Source of the DNA: Nocardia pseudobrasiliensis NBRC 108224
GTDB taxonomy: Bacteria; Actinomycetota; Actinomycetes; Mycobacteriales; Mycobacteriaceae
Assembly: GCF_001613105.1 (NCBI RefSeq)
Contig: NZ_BDBS01000067.1
Span: forward strand, 1-53,940
DNA: 53,940 bases
Direction of reading: 5' to 3'
Of the stretch, positions 1-8,018 are shown in pieces; the first letter of the stretch is position 1, and the number at the start of each line of letters is the position of its first letter. The notes beneath the pieces were generated by a model, which saw only the letters and a program-made list of their open reading frames with translations, was not told the origin of the DNA and made no database searches. A program made the position numbers and the translations under genes.

Positions 1-35
1 CTAGACCACGCGAGCGACGCTGCGGCACAACGTCG

Positions 36-494
36 TTACGGACCCGCGACGGTGGGCGCCTCGATCGCGTCGAAGGCGATCAACTGCCGGATCGGATCGT
101 GATAGGTCGCCCATTCGGCGATCCGGCCGTCCCTGAAGCGCAGGATCGTCAGATAGTCGTTGCGATAGTCACGCCCGGTGCTGAGCACCGTCAGATCTCC
201 CTTCACCGAGACCAGCCAGGAATTCGGATCCAGCATCGGCTCGATGCGGGTCACGATCTGCCGGTAGGAGCCGTACGCCTCGAGCGCCGCCTTGCCCGCG
301 ACGCGCACGATTTCCTTTCCGACGACCTCCCGCACCTCTTCGACCGGATCGAACGGAATGCGCATCCGCAGATCGTCGGTGCACAGTTCGAGCACACCGT
401 CGATATCTTTCGCGGAGGTGCGCTCGTAGAACGTTTCGATGACCGCACGCATCCGCGCCCGATCATCGGCGAGTGTCGTATCGGTAATGGTCAT
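36..494 (-). CDS. SnoaL/NTF2-like family protein
   Basis: This 152-residue protein has the alpha+beta cone pattern of the SnoaL/nuclear transport factor 2 fold. An N-terminal helix (about residues 8-30, ending in FYERTSAKDI) is followed by curved strands carrying the fold's usual features, including a DYLTILRFRDGRI strand pair near residue 115. Family members are small isomerases, hydrolases or binding proteins, and the substrate cannot be read here. The frame is open to an ATG at 542, but I take the ATG at 494 because the extra 16 residues overlap a palindromic operator-like site. TAA stop at 36-38. Confidence 0.75.
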   Translation of the reverse strand: MTITDTTLADDRARMRAVIETFYERTSAKDIDGVLELCTDDLRMRIPFDPVEEVREVVGKEIVRVAGKAALEAYGSYRQIVTRIEPMLDPNSWLVSVKGDLTVLSTGRDYRNDYLTILRFRDGRIAEWATYHDPIRQLIAFDAIEAPTVAGP

Positions 495-518
495 GATCCG
501 AGCGTAGACAATAAATGC

Positions 519-530
519 GACCAGTCGGTC
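519..530. promoter_or_regulatory. Candidate TetR-type operator upstream of the SnoaL-like gene
   Basis: GACC-AGTC-GGTC at 519-530 is a dyad with perfect four-base outer arms in an AT-rich stretch 25-36 bases upstream of the chosen start at 494. Its form resembles TetR-family operators. No TetR gene adjoins it, so the regulator is unknown. Confidence 0.35.
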
Positions 531-627
531 ATATTGTTGCACAGGTCACTCCCGATCCTCTCGAATCAGCCCGCCACGATTTCGAATTCGACGAAAACAC
601 GTGCCGCGAAACGCTTTTCGTAGTGAC

Positions 628-936
628 ATGGTCGACATGTTCACTTACACCGTGATCGCGGATTTCGCCGACGACCAGGCCCGCGAGGACTATCTGACCT
701 GGATGCGAGACGGCCACACGGCCAAGGTGATCGAACTCGGCGCGGCCGTATCGGGCCAGGTCGCCCGCCTCGACGACGGCAGGGTCGAGAGCCGGTACAT
801 CTTCCCCGACCGGGCCACCTTCACCGCCTACGAATCCGGTCCGGCGATCGAACTGCGCGCCGAGGGCGCTCGGTTCACCGTGGCCGGGAAGGTCACCCTC
901 ACCCGCCACACCGGCGAGATCGTCTTCGACGGCTGA
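628..936 (+). CDS. DUF4286-like small protein
   Basis: This protein of about 102 residues starts MFTYTVIADF and has two aromatic-rich strand segments (YLTWMRDGH and ESRYIFPDRATFTAY). That is the ferredoxin-like pattern of DUF4286 proteins, whose function is not established. In-frame ATGs lie at 628 and 637, plus a GTG at 601. None has a clear Shine-Dalgarno sequence, so the start is uncertain by up to nine codons. It stands alone, ahead of the FBP-domain gene. Confidence 0.65.
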   Translation: MVDMFTYTVIADFADDQAREDYLTWMRDGHTAKVIELGAAVSGQVARLDDGRVESRYIFPDRATFTAYESGPAIELRAEGARFTVAGKVTLTRHTGEIVFDG

Positions 937-948
937 AAACCAGTTGCC

Positions 949-984
949 CCTACGAGCATTAGTTTTTAACCTAATATTCGTAGG
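949..984 (+). promoter_or_regulatory. Inverted repeat overlapping the RBS of the FBP gene
   Basis: Arms 949-962 (CCTACGAGCATTAG) and 971-984 (CTAATATTCGTAGG) pair at 12 of 14 positions around an eight-base loop. The right arm contains a -10-like TAATAT (972-977) and its end covers the first bases of the Shine-Dalgarno sequence GGAAGGAG (983-990). It could be a repressor operator over the -10 element, or an RNA hairpin that sequesters the RBS. Confidence 0.55.
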
Positions 985-996
985 AAGGAGACGGTA

Positions 997-1500
997 GTGA
1001 ACCCCATTACCGAACACGACATCAGAGCGTCGTTCGTCAACTGTTCCAAGGGAGAGGCCAAGCGCCTGCACCTACCGCGCGGGCTGCGCGATCTGCCCTG
1101 GGACGATCTGGATTTCCTGGGCTGGAGTGATCCATCGTTCGCCGGACGCTGCTATGTGGTCGTCCCCCAACATGATCGGCTCGTCGGGATCGCCATGCGC
1201 TATCAGCCCGGCGGATCCGGCCGCGCCCAGATGTGCACCATTTGCCTGACCACCCACACCGGCCACGGCGTCTCCCTCATGACCGCCGCCAAATCCGGTG
1301 AGGCGGGCCGCCAGGGCAATTCGATCGGCACCTACATGTGCACCGACCTGGACTGCTCGCTCTATGCCCGCAACAAGAAACGACCCGCCCTGGGCGTCCG
1401 CTATCGCGAGGACCTGACCACCGAACAGAAATCCGACCGCGTGCTGTCCAATATCGGAGCCTTCATCACCAGGCTGACCGCCGACTATTCCGGACTGTAG
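997..1500 (+). CDS. FBP-domain (EF-G-binding, treble-clef) protein
   Basis: This 167-residue protein carries the C-terminal zinc treble-clef typical of FBP/FusB-like EF-G-binding proteins: CTIC near residue 81, then CTDLDC near residue 116, with a conserved GxYMCTDLDCSLY block. The best-known relatives (FusB/FusC) bind elongation factor G and release it from fusidic-acid-stalled ribosomes. Actinobacterial homologues share the domain, but resistance is not proven for them. The GTG start at 997 follows a strong SD (GGAAGGAG) by six bases. The 3' end overlaps the convergent amidohydrolase gene by 16 bp. Confidence 0.85.
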   Translation: MNPITEHDIRASFVNCSKGEAKRLHLPRGLRDLPWDDLDFLGWSDPSFAGRCYVVVPQHDRLVGIAMRYQPGGSGRAQMCTICLTTHTGHGVSLMTAAKSGEAGRQGNSIGTYMCTDLDCSLYARNKKRPALGVRYREDLTTEQKSDRVLSNIGAFITRLTADYSGL

Positions 1501-3191
1501 ACCTGCGTTCCGCCGACAAAGGTGCGCAGCACCTGGATGCGGGACAGTTCGGCAGGGTGGGTGGTGAGCGGATCACGGTCCAGGACAACGAGATCGGCGG
1601 TCTTGCCTACCGTGAGACTGCCCGCGATGTCGGCGACGCCCAGGGCGGCGGCCGAACCCATGGTGTAGGCGCGCAGGGCCTGGGTGACGGTGATCGCCTC
1701 GCCGGGGGCGTGCACCGTGCCGTCGGCGGCGCGGCGGGTGGCCGCGGCCTGGAGGGCGGGCAGGACCTGGTATCCGGCGCTGGGGTAGTCCGAACAACCC
1801 GCAAGGGTCACGCCCGCGGCGGTCAGGGTGCGCAGCGGGATCGGTCCGAGATTCGGCAGCGGGGGCACGGGTTCGAACGCGGCGCTGAGATCGTCCAGCC
1901 AGATCGGCGAGACCACCGCGATCGCACCGAGATCCGCGATTCGGGCCGCGAGCGGCGGTTCGCAGAACACGGTGTGTTCCAGCCGCGGCCGCCCGGGTAA
2001 CGGATCCAGGCGCGCGCGAACGCGGTCCAGCGCCCGGCAGGCCTGCTCGATCGCCTCGTTGCCGAACGCGTGCTGTGCGACCTGCAGTCCGTGTTCGGCG
2101 GCATCTGCGATGGTCGCCTCCAAACGCGGCTGCTCCCAGAACAGCGTGCCGCGATGAAACCTCAGATCCAGCCCCGGCCGCACCGACTCCCCCTGTGTGA
2201 CAGCGCGAATGGCGGCCAGTCCCGCACCCGACACCGCCCGCCCCAGCACCGCGCGCGCCACCCGGACCAGATCACCCACCGACAGGCACACGGCGCAGGA
2301 TTCCCCGCCGTCGAGGAACAACTTCGCCGCGCCGACCGGACTGCGGGCCGGACCCGAACCGGTGGCCGGACCGGAGGTCCGGGGTTGTAACAGCGTCCGA
2401 CCGCCGATCGGCATGCGGTGCACCGTGATCGGCAGCAGATCCGCCGCGACGGCCCGCTCGTAGAGCGCGTCGAATTCCGGCGCCACCGCCGCGTCACCGA
2501 TGCGCGTGATCCCCGCGGCCGCCAGATCCAGTGCGTGCGCGTGGGCTTCGGCCAGCCACGCCTCGACCGCGTCGACGGTCAGCGATCCCCGGGACGCGGC
2601 CTCGGCCAGATACAGCGCCGCCTCGAACACCTCGCCGCGCGGTAACCCATTGCGCTCCAGTGGGATTCGCCCGTGTTGCGGCGGCCGCACCGGGGGCAGC
2701 CACCCCATCGCGTCGAACGCCGCGCTGTTGAGCGCTCCGGAATGCCAGCCGTGCGCGGCCACCAGCAGCGGTCGATCCGGACACGCCGCGTCGAGTTCCC
2801 GGCGGGTCGGATGCCGTCGCTCCCGCAGCGTGATCGGCGAATAACCGAACAGCCGCACCCAACCGTCACCGGGCGTCTCGGCCGCCTGCGTGGCCACCGC
2901 CGCCAGCACCTCGTCGATTCCGGTGTTCGGCGGCAGGGCACGCAGATTCGGGCCGCGGCGATCCAGTGCGGCCCACAGGAAATGGTGGTGGGCGTCGATG
3001 AATCCCGGCAACAGCGCCGCACCGGCCAGATCGATCTCGACCACATCGTGCGCGTGCGCGACGCTGCGCAGCCACGGCTCGGTGCCCATCGCCGCGATCC
3101 GACCGTCGGTGACGAGCACACTGTCGGCCCCGGGCGTCGAATCGTCGCAGGTGACAATCGTTCCGCCGAAGAACAGCAGCGACTCGGCCAT
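1485..3191 (-). CDS. YtcJ-like metal-dependent amidohydrolase
   Basis: This 568-residue protein belongs to the amidohydrolase_3 superfamily. Visible are the N-terminal beta-sandwich start (FGGTIVTCDD), the metal-binding LLPGFIDAHHHF motif near residue 70, a QHAFGNEAI segment with a ligand histidine, a GCSDYP motif holding the conserved late aspartate, and the terminal GSLTVGKTADLVVLDRDP signature. YtcJ-type enzymes hydrolyse amide or ester bonds in small molecules; the substrate is unknown. The start at 3191 is preceded by GGGAGGGGA. An upstream in-frame start exists at 3224 but lacks an RBS. Confidence 0.9.
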   Translation of the reverse strand: MAESLLFFGGTIVTCDDSTPGADSVLVTDGRIAAMGTEPWLRSVAHAHDVVEIDLAGAALLPGFIDAHHHFLWAALDRRGPNLRALPPNTGIDEVLAAVATQAAETPGDGWVRLFGYSPITLRERRHPTRRELDAACPDRPLLVAAHGWHSGALNSAAFDAMGWLPPVRPPQHGRIPLERNGLPRGEVFEAALYLAEAASRGSLTVDAVEAWLAEAHAHALDLAAAGITRIGDAAVAPEFDALYERAVAADLLPITVHRMPIGGRTLLQPRTSGPATGSGPARSPVGAAKLFLDGGESCAVCLSVGDLVRVARAVLGRAVSGAGLAAIRAVTQGESVRPGLDLRFHRGTLFWEQPRLEATIADAAEHGLQVAQHAFGNEAIEQACRALDRVRARLDPLPGRPRLEHTVFCEPPLAARIADLGAIAVVSPIWLDDLSAAFEPVPPLPNLGPIPLRTLTAAGVTLAGCSDYPSAGYQVLPALQAAATRRAADGTVHAPGEAITVTQALRAYTMGSAAALGVADIAGSLTVGKTADLVVLDRDPLTTHPAELSRIQVLRTFVGGTQVYSPE

Positions 3192-3342
3192 GAGTCCCCT
3201 CCCACCACCGCACCGGACGCGCACGGCGGCCCCATGCTCTCACGCCGGATGCCCCAGGTATAGGGGTCCGCGGCCGGATCCTCGGACACGGACTCGCATT
3301 GTGCGCGACCATCGAGATACCCGTGTGGTAGGGAGTGTCGTT

Positions 3343-4470
3343 ATGCCGCGGTCGAACAGCTCGTGCGAACGTCCCAGCCGCCGCCATTTCCTGGCAGCGG
3401 CGTCCGCAGGTCTGCTGGTGTCGGCGGGGGTTTCACTCACCCGCGCACACGCCCAGCCCATGGACCCGGATCCGCTGCGGCTGGCCGGACAGCGGGTGAT
3501 CTACTCCTATCCGGGTCCCACACCCCCGCCCGCGCTGTTCGAACACATTCGGGCGGGCCGCGCGGCCGGGGTGATCTTCTTCGGGGAGAACATCACCGAT
3601 ATCGCGCAGATCGCCGGGGTGGTCGCGCAACTGCGACAGGCGCAGGCGCAGAGCCCGATTCGGGTTCCGCTGCTGCTCATGACCGATCAGGAGGGCGGCC
3701 TGGTGCGGCGGCTGCCGGGTGAACCGGTGCTGTCGGCCAAACAGGTCGGCCGTTGCGCCGATCCGCTCGGCGCGGCGCTGGATGCCGGACTCGGCGCGGG
3801 GCGCACACTGCGCTCGGCCGGTATGAATGTCAATCTCGCTCCCGTCCTGGACGTCTTCGACACTCCGGGCAATTTCATCGATCGCACCCAGCGCTCGTTC
3901 AGCGACAATCCGGCCCTGGTCACCACCCTCGGCGCGGCGTTCATCGCCGCCCAGCAGAACACCGGCGTCGCGGCCACGGCCAAACACTTTCCGGGCCTGG
4001 GTAAAGCGCCCGCCGGGCAGAACACGGATCTGGGCCCGGTGGTGCTCGATACCGATCTGTCCACCCTGCGCGCGGTCGACGAGGCGCCCTATCCCGCGGC
4101 CGTATTCGCAGGGGTGAAATTGGTGATGCTGTCCTGGGCGGTCTATCCGGCCCTGGATCCCGATCGTCCCGCCGGACTCTCGCCGACGATCGTGGGCCGG
4201 GAATTACGCGGCCGCAACGGTTTCCGCGGTATCACGATCACCGACGCGCTGGAGGCCGGTGCGCTCGGCGCGTTCGGTGACACCGGTCAGCGCGCGGTGG
4301 CCGCCGCCGCGGCCGGAATGGATCTCATTCTGTGCTCCGGTCGCGACCTCGCCCAAGGTGAGGCCGCCACCGCCGCCCTCGCCGCCGCCTATTCCGGCGG
4401 GCGGCTCGACGCCGCGAGCTTCACCGACGCCGTCACCCGAATCACATTGCTGCGCACCGGCCTGTTCTGA
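3343..4470 (+). CDS. Tat-exported GH3 (NagZ/LpqI-like) protein
   Basis: The 375-residue product begins with a twin-arginine signal (SRRHFLAAASAGLLVSAG, residues 12-29). The rest is a single glycoside hydrolase family 3 barrel: LLMTDQEGG, the KHFPG motif near residue 215, and ITITDALEAGAL carrying the nucleophile aspartate near residue 300. GH3 enzymes of this length are beta-N-acetylhexosaminidases acting in peptidoglycan turnover, here outside the membrane. After KHFPG the acid/base loop reads LGKAPAGQNTD instead of the NagZ DSH dyad, so catalysis or specificity may differ. ATG at 3343 follows GGGAG; earlier frame extension lies antisense in the amidohydrolase gene. Confidence 0.9.
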   Translation: MPRSNSSCERPSRRHFLAAASAGLLVSAGVSLTRAHAQPMDPDPLRLAGQRVIYSYPGPTPPPALFEHIRAGRAAGVIFFGENITDIAQIAGVVAQLRQAQAQSPIRVPLLLMTDQEGGLVRRLPGEPVLSAKQVGRCADPLGAALDAGLGAGRTLRSAGMNVNLAPVLDVFDTPGNFIDRTQRSFSDNPALVTTLGAAFIAAQQNTGVAATAKHFPGLGKAPAGQNTDLGPVVLDTDLSTLRAVDEAPYPAAVFAGVKLVMLSWAVYPALDPDRPAGLSPTIVGRELRGRNGFRGITITDALEAGALGAFGDTGQRAVAAAAAGMDLILCSGRDLAQGEAATAALAAAYSGGRLDAASFTDAVTRITLLRTGLF

Positions 4471-4487
4471 AATACCGCGGCCTCGTC

Positions 4488-4518
4488 TTGCTTTGACATC
4501 GGTGACAAGGTTTAGCGT
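4488..4518 (+). promoter_or_regulatory. MerR-type promoter with 19-bp spacer
   Basis: A -35-like TTGCTT (4488-4493) and a -10-like TAGCGT (4513-4518) are 19 bp apart. The spacer contains an imperfect dyad (4493-4508, 12 of 16 symmetric positions). Overlong spacers with a central dyad are the hallmark of MerR-regulated promoters. It sits just upstream of the merR-like gene, which suggests autoregulation. Confidence 0.55.
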
Positions 4519-4546
4519 CGCCGACGTCGGTGTGAGGAGGAGTCGC

Positions 4547-4957
4547 ATGCTGATCGGGGAATTCGCCGATCGCGCCGGAACCAGTGCGCGCATGTTGCGG
4601 TACTACGAGCAGCGCGGGCTGGTCCGGGCGCGCCGGTCGGCCAATGGCTATCGCGTGTACGACGAGGAGGAATTGCGCGTCGTGCACAAGATCCGGTCGC
4701 TGCTGGCGCTGGGTTTCGATATCGCCGAGATGGGCGCGTTCGTCACCTGCCTGCGCGACGGGTACCGCTCCGGCGACGAATGCCCGGATTCGGTGGACAC
4801 CCTGCGGCGCAGACTGGCCGAGGTGACCGAGGCGATGGACGAACTCGCCGCGGTGCGGCGGCAATTGCTGCGCCGGCTCGGCGATTCGGCGGCCCCGATC
4901 TGCGAACTCACCGCACACTCGCACGTCCCGTCCGACGATCCCCGAGGAATTCCGTGA
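4547..4957 (+). CDS. MerR-family transcriptional regulator
   Basis: This 136-residue protein has the MerR N-terminal winged helix (LIGEFADRAGTSARMLRYYEQRGLV, residues 2-26, then RSANGYRVYDEEELRVVHKI) and a long dimerisation helix (residues 80-112). Cysteines occur at CLRDG and ECPDS and one near the end (PICEL), but no clear metal-binding signature is assigned. ATG at 4547 follows GAGGAG. Its stop overlaps the next start (GTGA), so the downstream oxidoreductase is probably its regulatory target and co-translated. Confidence 0.9.
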   Translation: MLIGEFADRAGTSARMLRYYEQRGLVRARRSANGYRVYDEEELRVVHKIRSLLALGFDIAEMGAFVTCLRDGYRSGDECPDSVDTLRRRLAEVTEAMDELAAVRRQLLRRLGDSAAPICELTAHSHVPSDDPRGIP

Positions 4958-5814
4958 AGTTCGCGATCAACTACGCCACCCCGGCCCATGGCACCGATCC
5001 CGACCGACTGGTCGCGTTCGCCGAACATGCCGAGCGGTGTGGTTTCGAGGCGCTATATCTGCAGGACCATATCGCGCTGTATCCCGGCGCTGCCTACGGC
5101 GCGGGGGAATTGCCGCCCACCCTGCCCTATTTCGATCCGCTGGACGCGCTGAGCTTCGTCGCCGCGGCGACCCGGCGGCTGCTGCTCGGCACCGGCGTGC
5201 TGTTGCTGCCGTATCGGCATCCGGTGGTGCTGGCCAAACGCCTGGCCACGATCGATGTGCTGTCCAAGGGCCGAATGCGGCTGCTCACCGTTGGGCTCGG
5301 CGCACTGCCGGGTGAGGCCCGCGCGATGGGCGTCGATTTCCGCGGTCGCGGTCGCCGCGCCGACGAGGCGATCGATGTGCTGCGGCTGCTGTGGTCGGGC
5401 GGGCCGGAGGGGGTGAGTCATCGCGGCGAGTTCTTCGACTTCGACGAACTGTGCAGCTATCCGAAACCGGTTGGCGAATCGGTACTTCCAATTCATATCG
5501 GTGGATCCACCCGCGCGGCCGCGCGCCGCGCGGGCCTGCGCGGGGACGGCTATTTCGCGGGTGGCATGCTCACCGAGCACGAGCGCGACGCCCAGTTCGA
5601 GCTGGCGCGCAAGCTCGCCGCGGAGTCCGGACGCGATCCCGCCGCGCTCGAATACACCCGGTGGGGCTCGGTCGAGCTCACCGACGAACAAATCGGCGGG
5701 CTCGCCGAACACGGTGTCACCAGGATCGTGATCAACCCGACCGCGGCCACCGCCGACGAACAGCTCGACCAACTGTCCGCGTTCGCCGAGCGCTTCGGTT
5801 TGCCGGGCAGCTAG
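4954..5814 (+). CDS. LLM-class F420-dependent oxidoreductase
   Basis: The 286-residue product is a luciferase-like monooxygenase TIM barrel. Recognisable segments are LVAFAEHAERCGFEALYLQDHI, a central strand block (LLLGTGVLLLPYRHPVVLAKRLATID), the RGRRADEAIDVLRLLW helix, and IHIGGST near residue 172. The layout resembles F420-dependent oxidoreductases of the TIGR03619 type; the substrate is unknown. The GTG start at 4954 overlaps the MerR stop by four bases, so translation is probably coupled. Its TAG stop shares CTAG with the stop of the convergent downstream gene. Confidence 0.85.
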   Translation: MKFAINYATPAHGTDPDRLVAFAEHAERCGFEALYLQDHIALYPGAAYGAGELPPTLPYFDPLDALSFVAAATRRLLLGTGVLLLPYRHPVVLAKRLATIDVLSKGRMRLLTVGLGALPGEARAMGVDFRGRGRRADEAIDVLRLLWSGGPEGVSHRGEFFDFDELCSYPKPVGESVLPIHIGGSTRAAARRAGLRGDGYFAGGMLTEHERDAQFELARKLAAESGRDPAALEYTRWGSVELTDEQIGGLAEHGVTRIVINPTAATADEQLDQLSAFAERFGLPGS

Positions 5815-6659
5815 TGCCGCCGGGCCGCCGCGGCCTTCGCGCCCGCCACGGCGATCACCGAGATCACCAGGACCGTCATCATGCGCAATGGATTCCAGCC
5901 CGTGGGCAAGACGGGTCGTGGGGCGGGCTCGGAGGCGTGATAGCGCGGCCGCGGCGGCACTGGTGAGGGCGGTGCGGGCGGGGCCGGTTCGGGTGTGGCC
6001 ACCGGAACCACCACCGGCGGCGGGGCCGGAACGGGCGGTGGCGGTGGCGGTGCGGGCGGCGGCCCGAGTTGCAGTGGCAACTCCGGCGCGGGCGGCGGCG
6101 CGGGCAGCAACAGCAGACACGTCAGCACCGCGCTACCGGTGACCGCGCTGCCCACCACCACACTGCCCAGACCCGAACCGCCCCAACCGATCACCACCGA
6201 ACCGGGCCCGACCAGATAGCTGCCGCCGCCGCTGCCGGTCAGCAGCCCGAGCAGAATCATCGAACTGCCCGCGACCGCGCTGCCCGCGCATGCCGTCTGC
6301 ACACTGCCGGTATCGAGCGACGGGGCCAGCGGCGGACCGTCGGCCACGGCGTCGGGCATTCGGCCCGGTATCGCGAGAGCGCCTCCGGTGGAAGGCGTTT
6401 CATCGAGGGCCGGCACGCGCGCCCGGATCGCCGGTTGCGGCGGATCCGGCGGACGCAGGGCGAGCGGGATTTCGGCCGAGGCGCTGCCGGTGTCGATCTC
6501 CGACCCGACGCTGCCGGGCGAGATATCGGGCGTGGCACTGCCGGACCCGAGTCCGAACGGTAGATCCAACGGCCCCGGATCGGCCAGTGCGGGCGGTCCG
6601 GACAGGAGTATCGCCGCGCTGCCCGCGACGAGCGCCGCGGCGGATCTTCGTATCACCAT
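5811..6659 (-). CDS. Secreted Pro-rich, Gly/Ser-rich protein with C-terminal membrane anchor
   Basis: This 282-residue protein is not assigned to a family. It has a signal peptide (residues 1-26, ending in ALA), a low-complexity Gly/Ser/Pro region to about 120, and a glycine-rich hydrophobic region (122-182) with recurrent GS steps. A polyproline tract (186-238) and a final transmembrane helix (258-275) with a short basic tail follow. This layout suits an envelope-spanning, membrane-anchored protein. The ATG at 6659 (or GTG at 6662) lies 12 bases after the stop of the DUF4239 gene, so both are likely one operon. Confidence 0.7.
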   Translation of the reverse strand: MVIRRSAAALVAGSAAILLSGPPALADPGPLDLPFGLGSGSATPDISPGSVGSEIDTGSASAEIPLALRPPDPPQPAIRARVPALDETPSTGGALAIPGRMPDAVADGPPLAPSLDTGSVQTACAGSAVAGSSMILLGLLTGSGGGSYLVGPGSVVIGWGGSGLGSVVVGSAVTGSAVLTCLLLLPAPPPAPELPLQLGPPPAPPPPPPVPAPPPVVVPVATPEPAPPAPPSPVPPRPRYHASEPAPRPVLPTGWNPLRMMTVLVISVIAVAGAKAAAARRH

Positions 6660-6670
6660 CACCGACCCGC

Positions 6671-7432
6671 TCAGGAGATTTGGTTGTAGGTCGCCACCGC
6701 GTTCTCGAAAGCGCTTCGGGGAACGTGGGTCTGGCCGGAGAACGGTCGCTCCAGATTGTGGATCTGCAGCAGTACCGAGCCGATGACGATGCCGAGCAGC
6801 CCGATCATCAGCACGCTCCCCCAGCTGATCCGGATACCCGACAGCACCGGGCTCAGCAGCACCAGGATCGTGCCGACATACAGCGCCAGCGTCAGGAAGC
6901 TCGGCACCCCGCGCCCGACATCCACCGCGCGATCCTGCCGCGCGTCGATCACGACCTGCAGACTGTCGAAGGCCTTCCCACGCAGATCTGCCACGGCCGC
7001 GTCGTCGGTGGGCAGCGCGGCCACGGTGTCGTGCAGTTCCGACAGGGTCTTCTGGGGCTCGGTGCCGAGCCGGTTCTGCTTGTCCATCAGCGTCCACTCC
7101 GAGCCGAGGACCTGATCGGTGTACTGCCGCACCAGACTCTGCACCTTCTGATGTTCGGGTTCGGGCAGATCGTGGGCGATCCAATAGGTGGCCACCAGCC
7201 CCTTGGCCTCGTTGATCGTATGGTTCTGCGCGTTGTCGTACTGCTGCCAGCACAGCACGACCACGAACGCCACCACCGCCACGAAGAAGGTGGTGATCAG
7301 ATCCACTACCTGGTCCCCCGCCGATTCATCGCTGGCCCGCTGCCACTCCTTCGGCCAGAATTTAGCCCCCGCCACGAATACGACAACCGCCACCACCGCA
7401 CTGACGACGGCGACAATCAAAGCCAGAACCAC
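6671..7432 (-). CDS. DUF4239 (bestrophin-like) membrane protein
   Basis: The 253-residue product has two N-terminal transmembrane helices (about 3-21 and 43-61), a soluble helical middle with NEAKGLVATYW near residue 74, and two C-terminal helices (177-197 and 204-224). This is the arrangement of DUF4239 proteins, sometimes described as bestrophin-like. Their function is unknown. It is probably the first gene of an operon with the Pro-rich protein that follows 12 bases later. The start is a terminal ATG with no strong SD. Confidence 0.8.
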   Translation of the reverse strand: MVLALIVAVVSAVVAVVVFVAGAKFWPKEWQRASDESAGDQVVDLITTFFVAVVAFVVVLCWQQYDNAQNHTINEAKGLVATYWIAHDLPEPEHQKVQSLVRQYTDQVLGSEWTLMDKQNRLGTEPQKTLSELHDTVAALPTDDAAVADLRGKAFDSLQVVIDARQDRAVDVGRGVPSFLTLALYVGTILVLLSPVLSGIRISWGSVLMIGLLGIVIGSVLLQIHNLERPFSGQTHVPRSAFENAVATYNQIS

Positions 7433-7766
7433 GTCGGTCTCACTCTCCGACAGCCATCACGATTTTCAACTATCCGAAACACGGGTGAACCGGCCGAGAT
7501 ACAATCTCGACCCTGAGCGCGCGAACCAAACCTGCTGTGATCGAACAGCATTCGTACTGAAGTATTCGTCACGGTCCCGCGCGCGGATGCCCCCGTCTTC
7601 GGATTTTCTTCGCGGTGGGCTAATCTGATCATCGTGACTGCCGGGTCGGCTACCAGCCGCACACAGACGGGTTCCCCGGCCGCGCGGTGAGCGCGGTGCG
7701 GGCCAGGGGCCCGCCCCTCCGAACGCATCCCAGTGAGATCGGGTATTGCGGAAGGAGGTGAAATCA
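7433..7766. other. Divergent intergenic region with a candidate promoter
   Basis: These 334 bases separate the leftward DUF4239 gene from the rightward S1 gene. A possible promoter for the right side is TTCGGA (7598-7603), a 17-bp spacer and TAATCT (7621-7626), which implies a leader of about 130 bases. The leader has GC-rich palindromic sequence (around 7700-7715) before the SD. No convincing gene is seen. Confidence 0.4.
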
Positions 7767-8012
7767 ATGTCCTCTCACGAGGTTTCCCTTGCCGTATGGC
7801 AGGAGTTCCAGGATGGCCACGCGGCCGGTTCCCTTGTCGAGGCGACCGTGGCGTCGGTCGTGCCGTTCGGCGCGTTCGTCGAGGTCGCTCCGGGGATCCA
7901 TGCGCTGTTGCACAGGGATTCCTGGGACCATGTTCCGGAAGTGGGTGAGTCGATGACGGTCCGCATCGCGGAGTGGGGCCCGCCGCGACTGAGCGTCACG
8001 CCCGCGCGGTGA
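7767..8012 (+). CDS. Single S1-domain RNA-binding protein
   Basis: This 81-residue protein is essentially one S1 OB-fold domain: GSLVEATVASVVPFGAFVEV (residues 28-47), then IHALLHRDSW and GESMTVRIAEW. Stand-alone S1 proteins bind RNA and often act in translation or RNA decay; the partner here is unknown. The ATG at 7767 follows an unusually complete SD (GGAAGGAGGTGA, 7750-7761), which decides this start over the TTG at 7746. The gene ends seven bases before a perfect 13-bp hairpin. Confidence 0.88.
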   Translation: MSSHEVSLAVWQEFQDGHAAGSLVEATVASVVPFGAFVEVAPGIHALLHRDSWDHVPEVGESMTVRIAEWGPPRLSVTPAR

Positions 8013-8018
8013 TCGGGA

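Noticed and set aside
958..979. IdeR-like box upstream of the FBP gene
   Set aside because: TTAG and CCTAA half-sites are present but three bases too close for the 19-bp IdeR geometry.
2890..3342. N-terminal extension of the GH3 protein
   Set aside because: It lies antisense in the amidohydrolase gene, and the Tat signal begins at the ATG at 3343, which has an SD.
6000..6120. Glycine-repeat protein on the plus strand
   Set aside because: The Gly-rich frames are antisense images of the polyproline tract.
7634..7740. Leaderless GTG ORF after the TAATCT element
   Set aside because: The frame runs through the RBS of the S1 gene without a stop and its codon use is poor.
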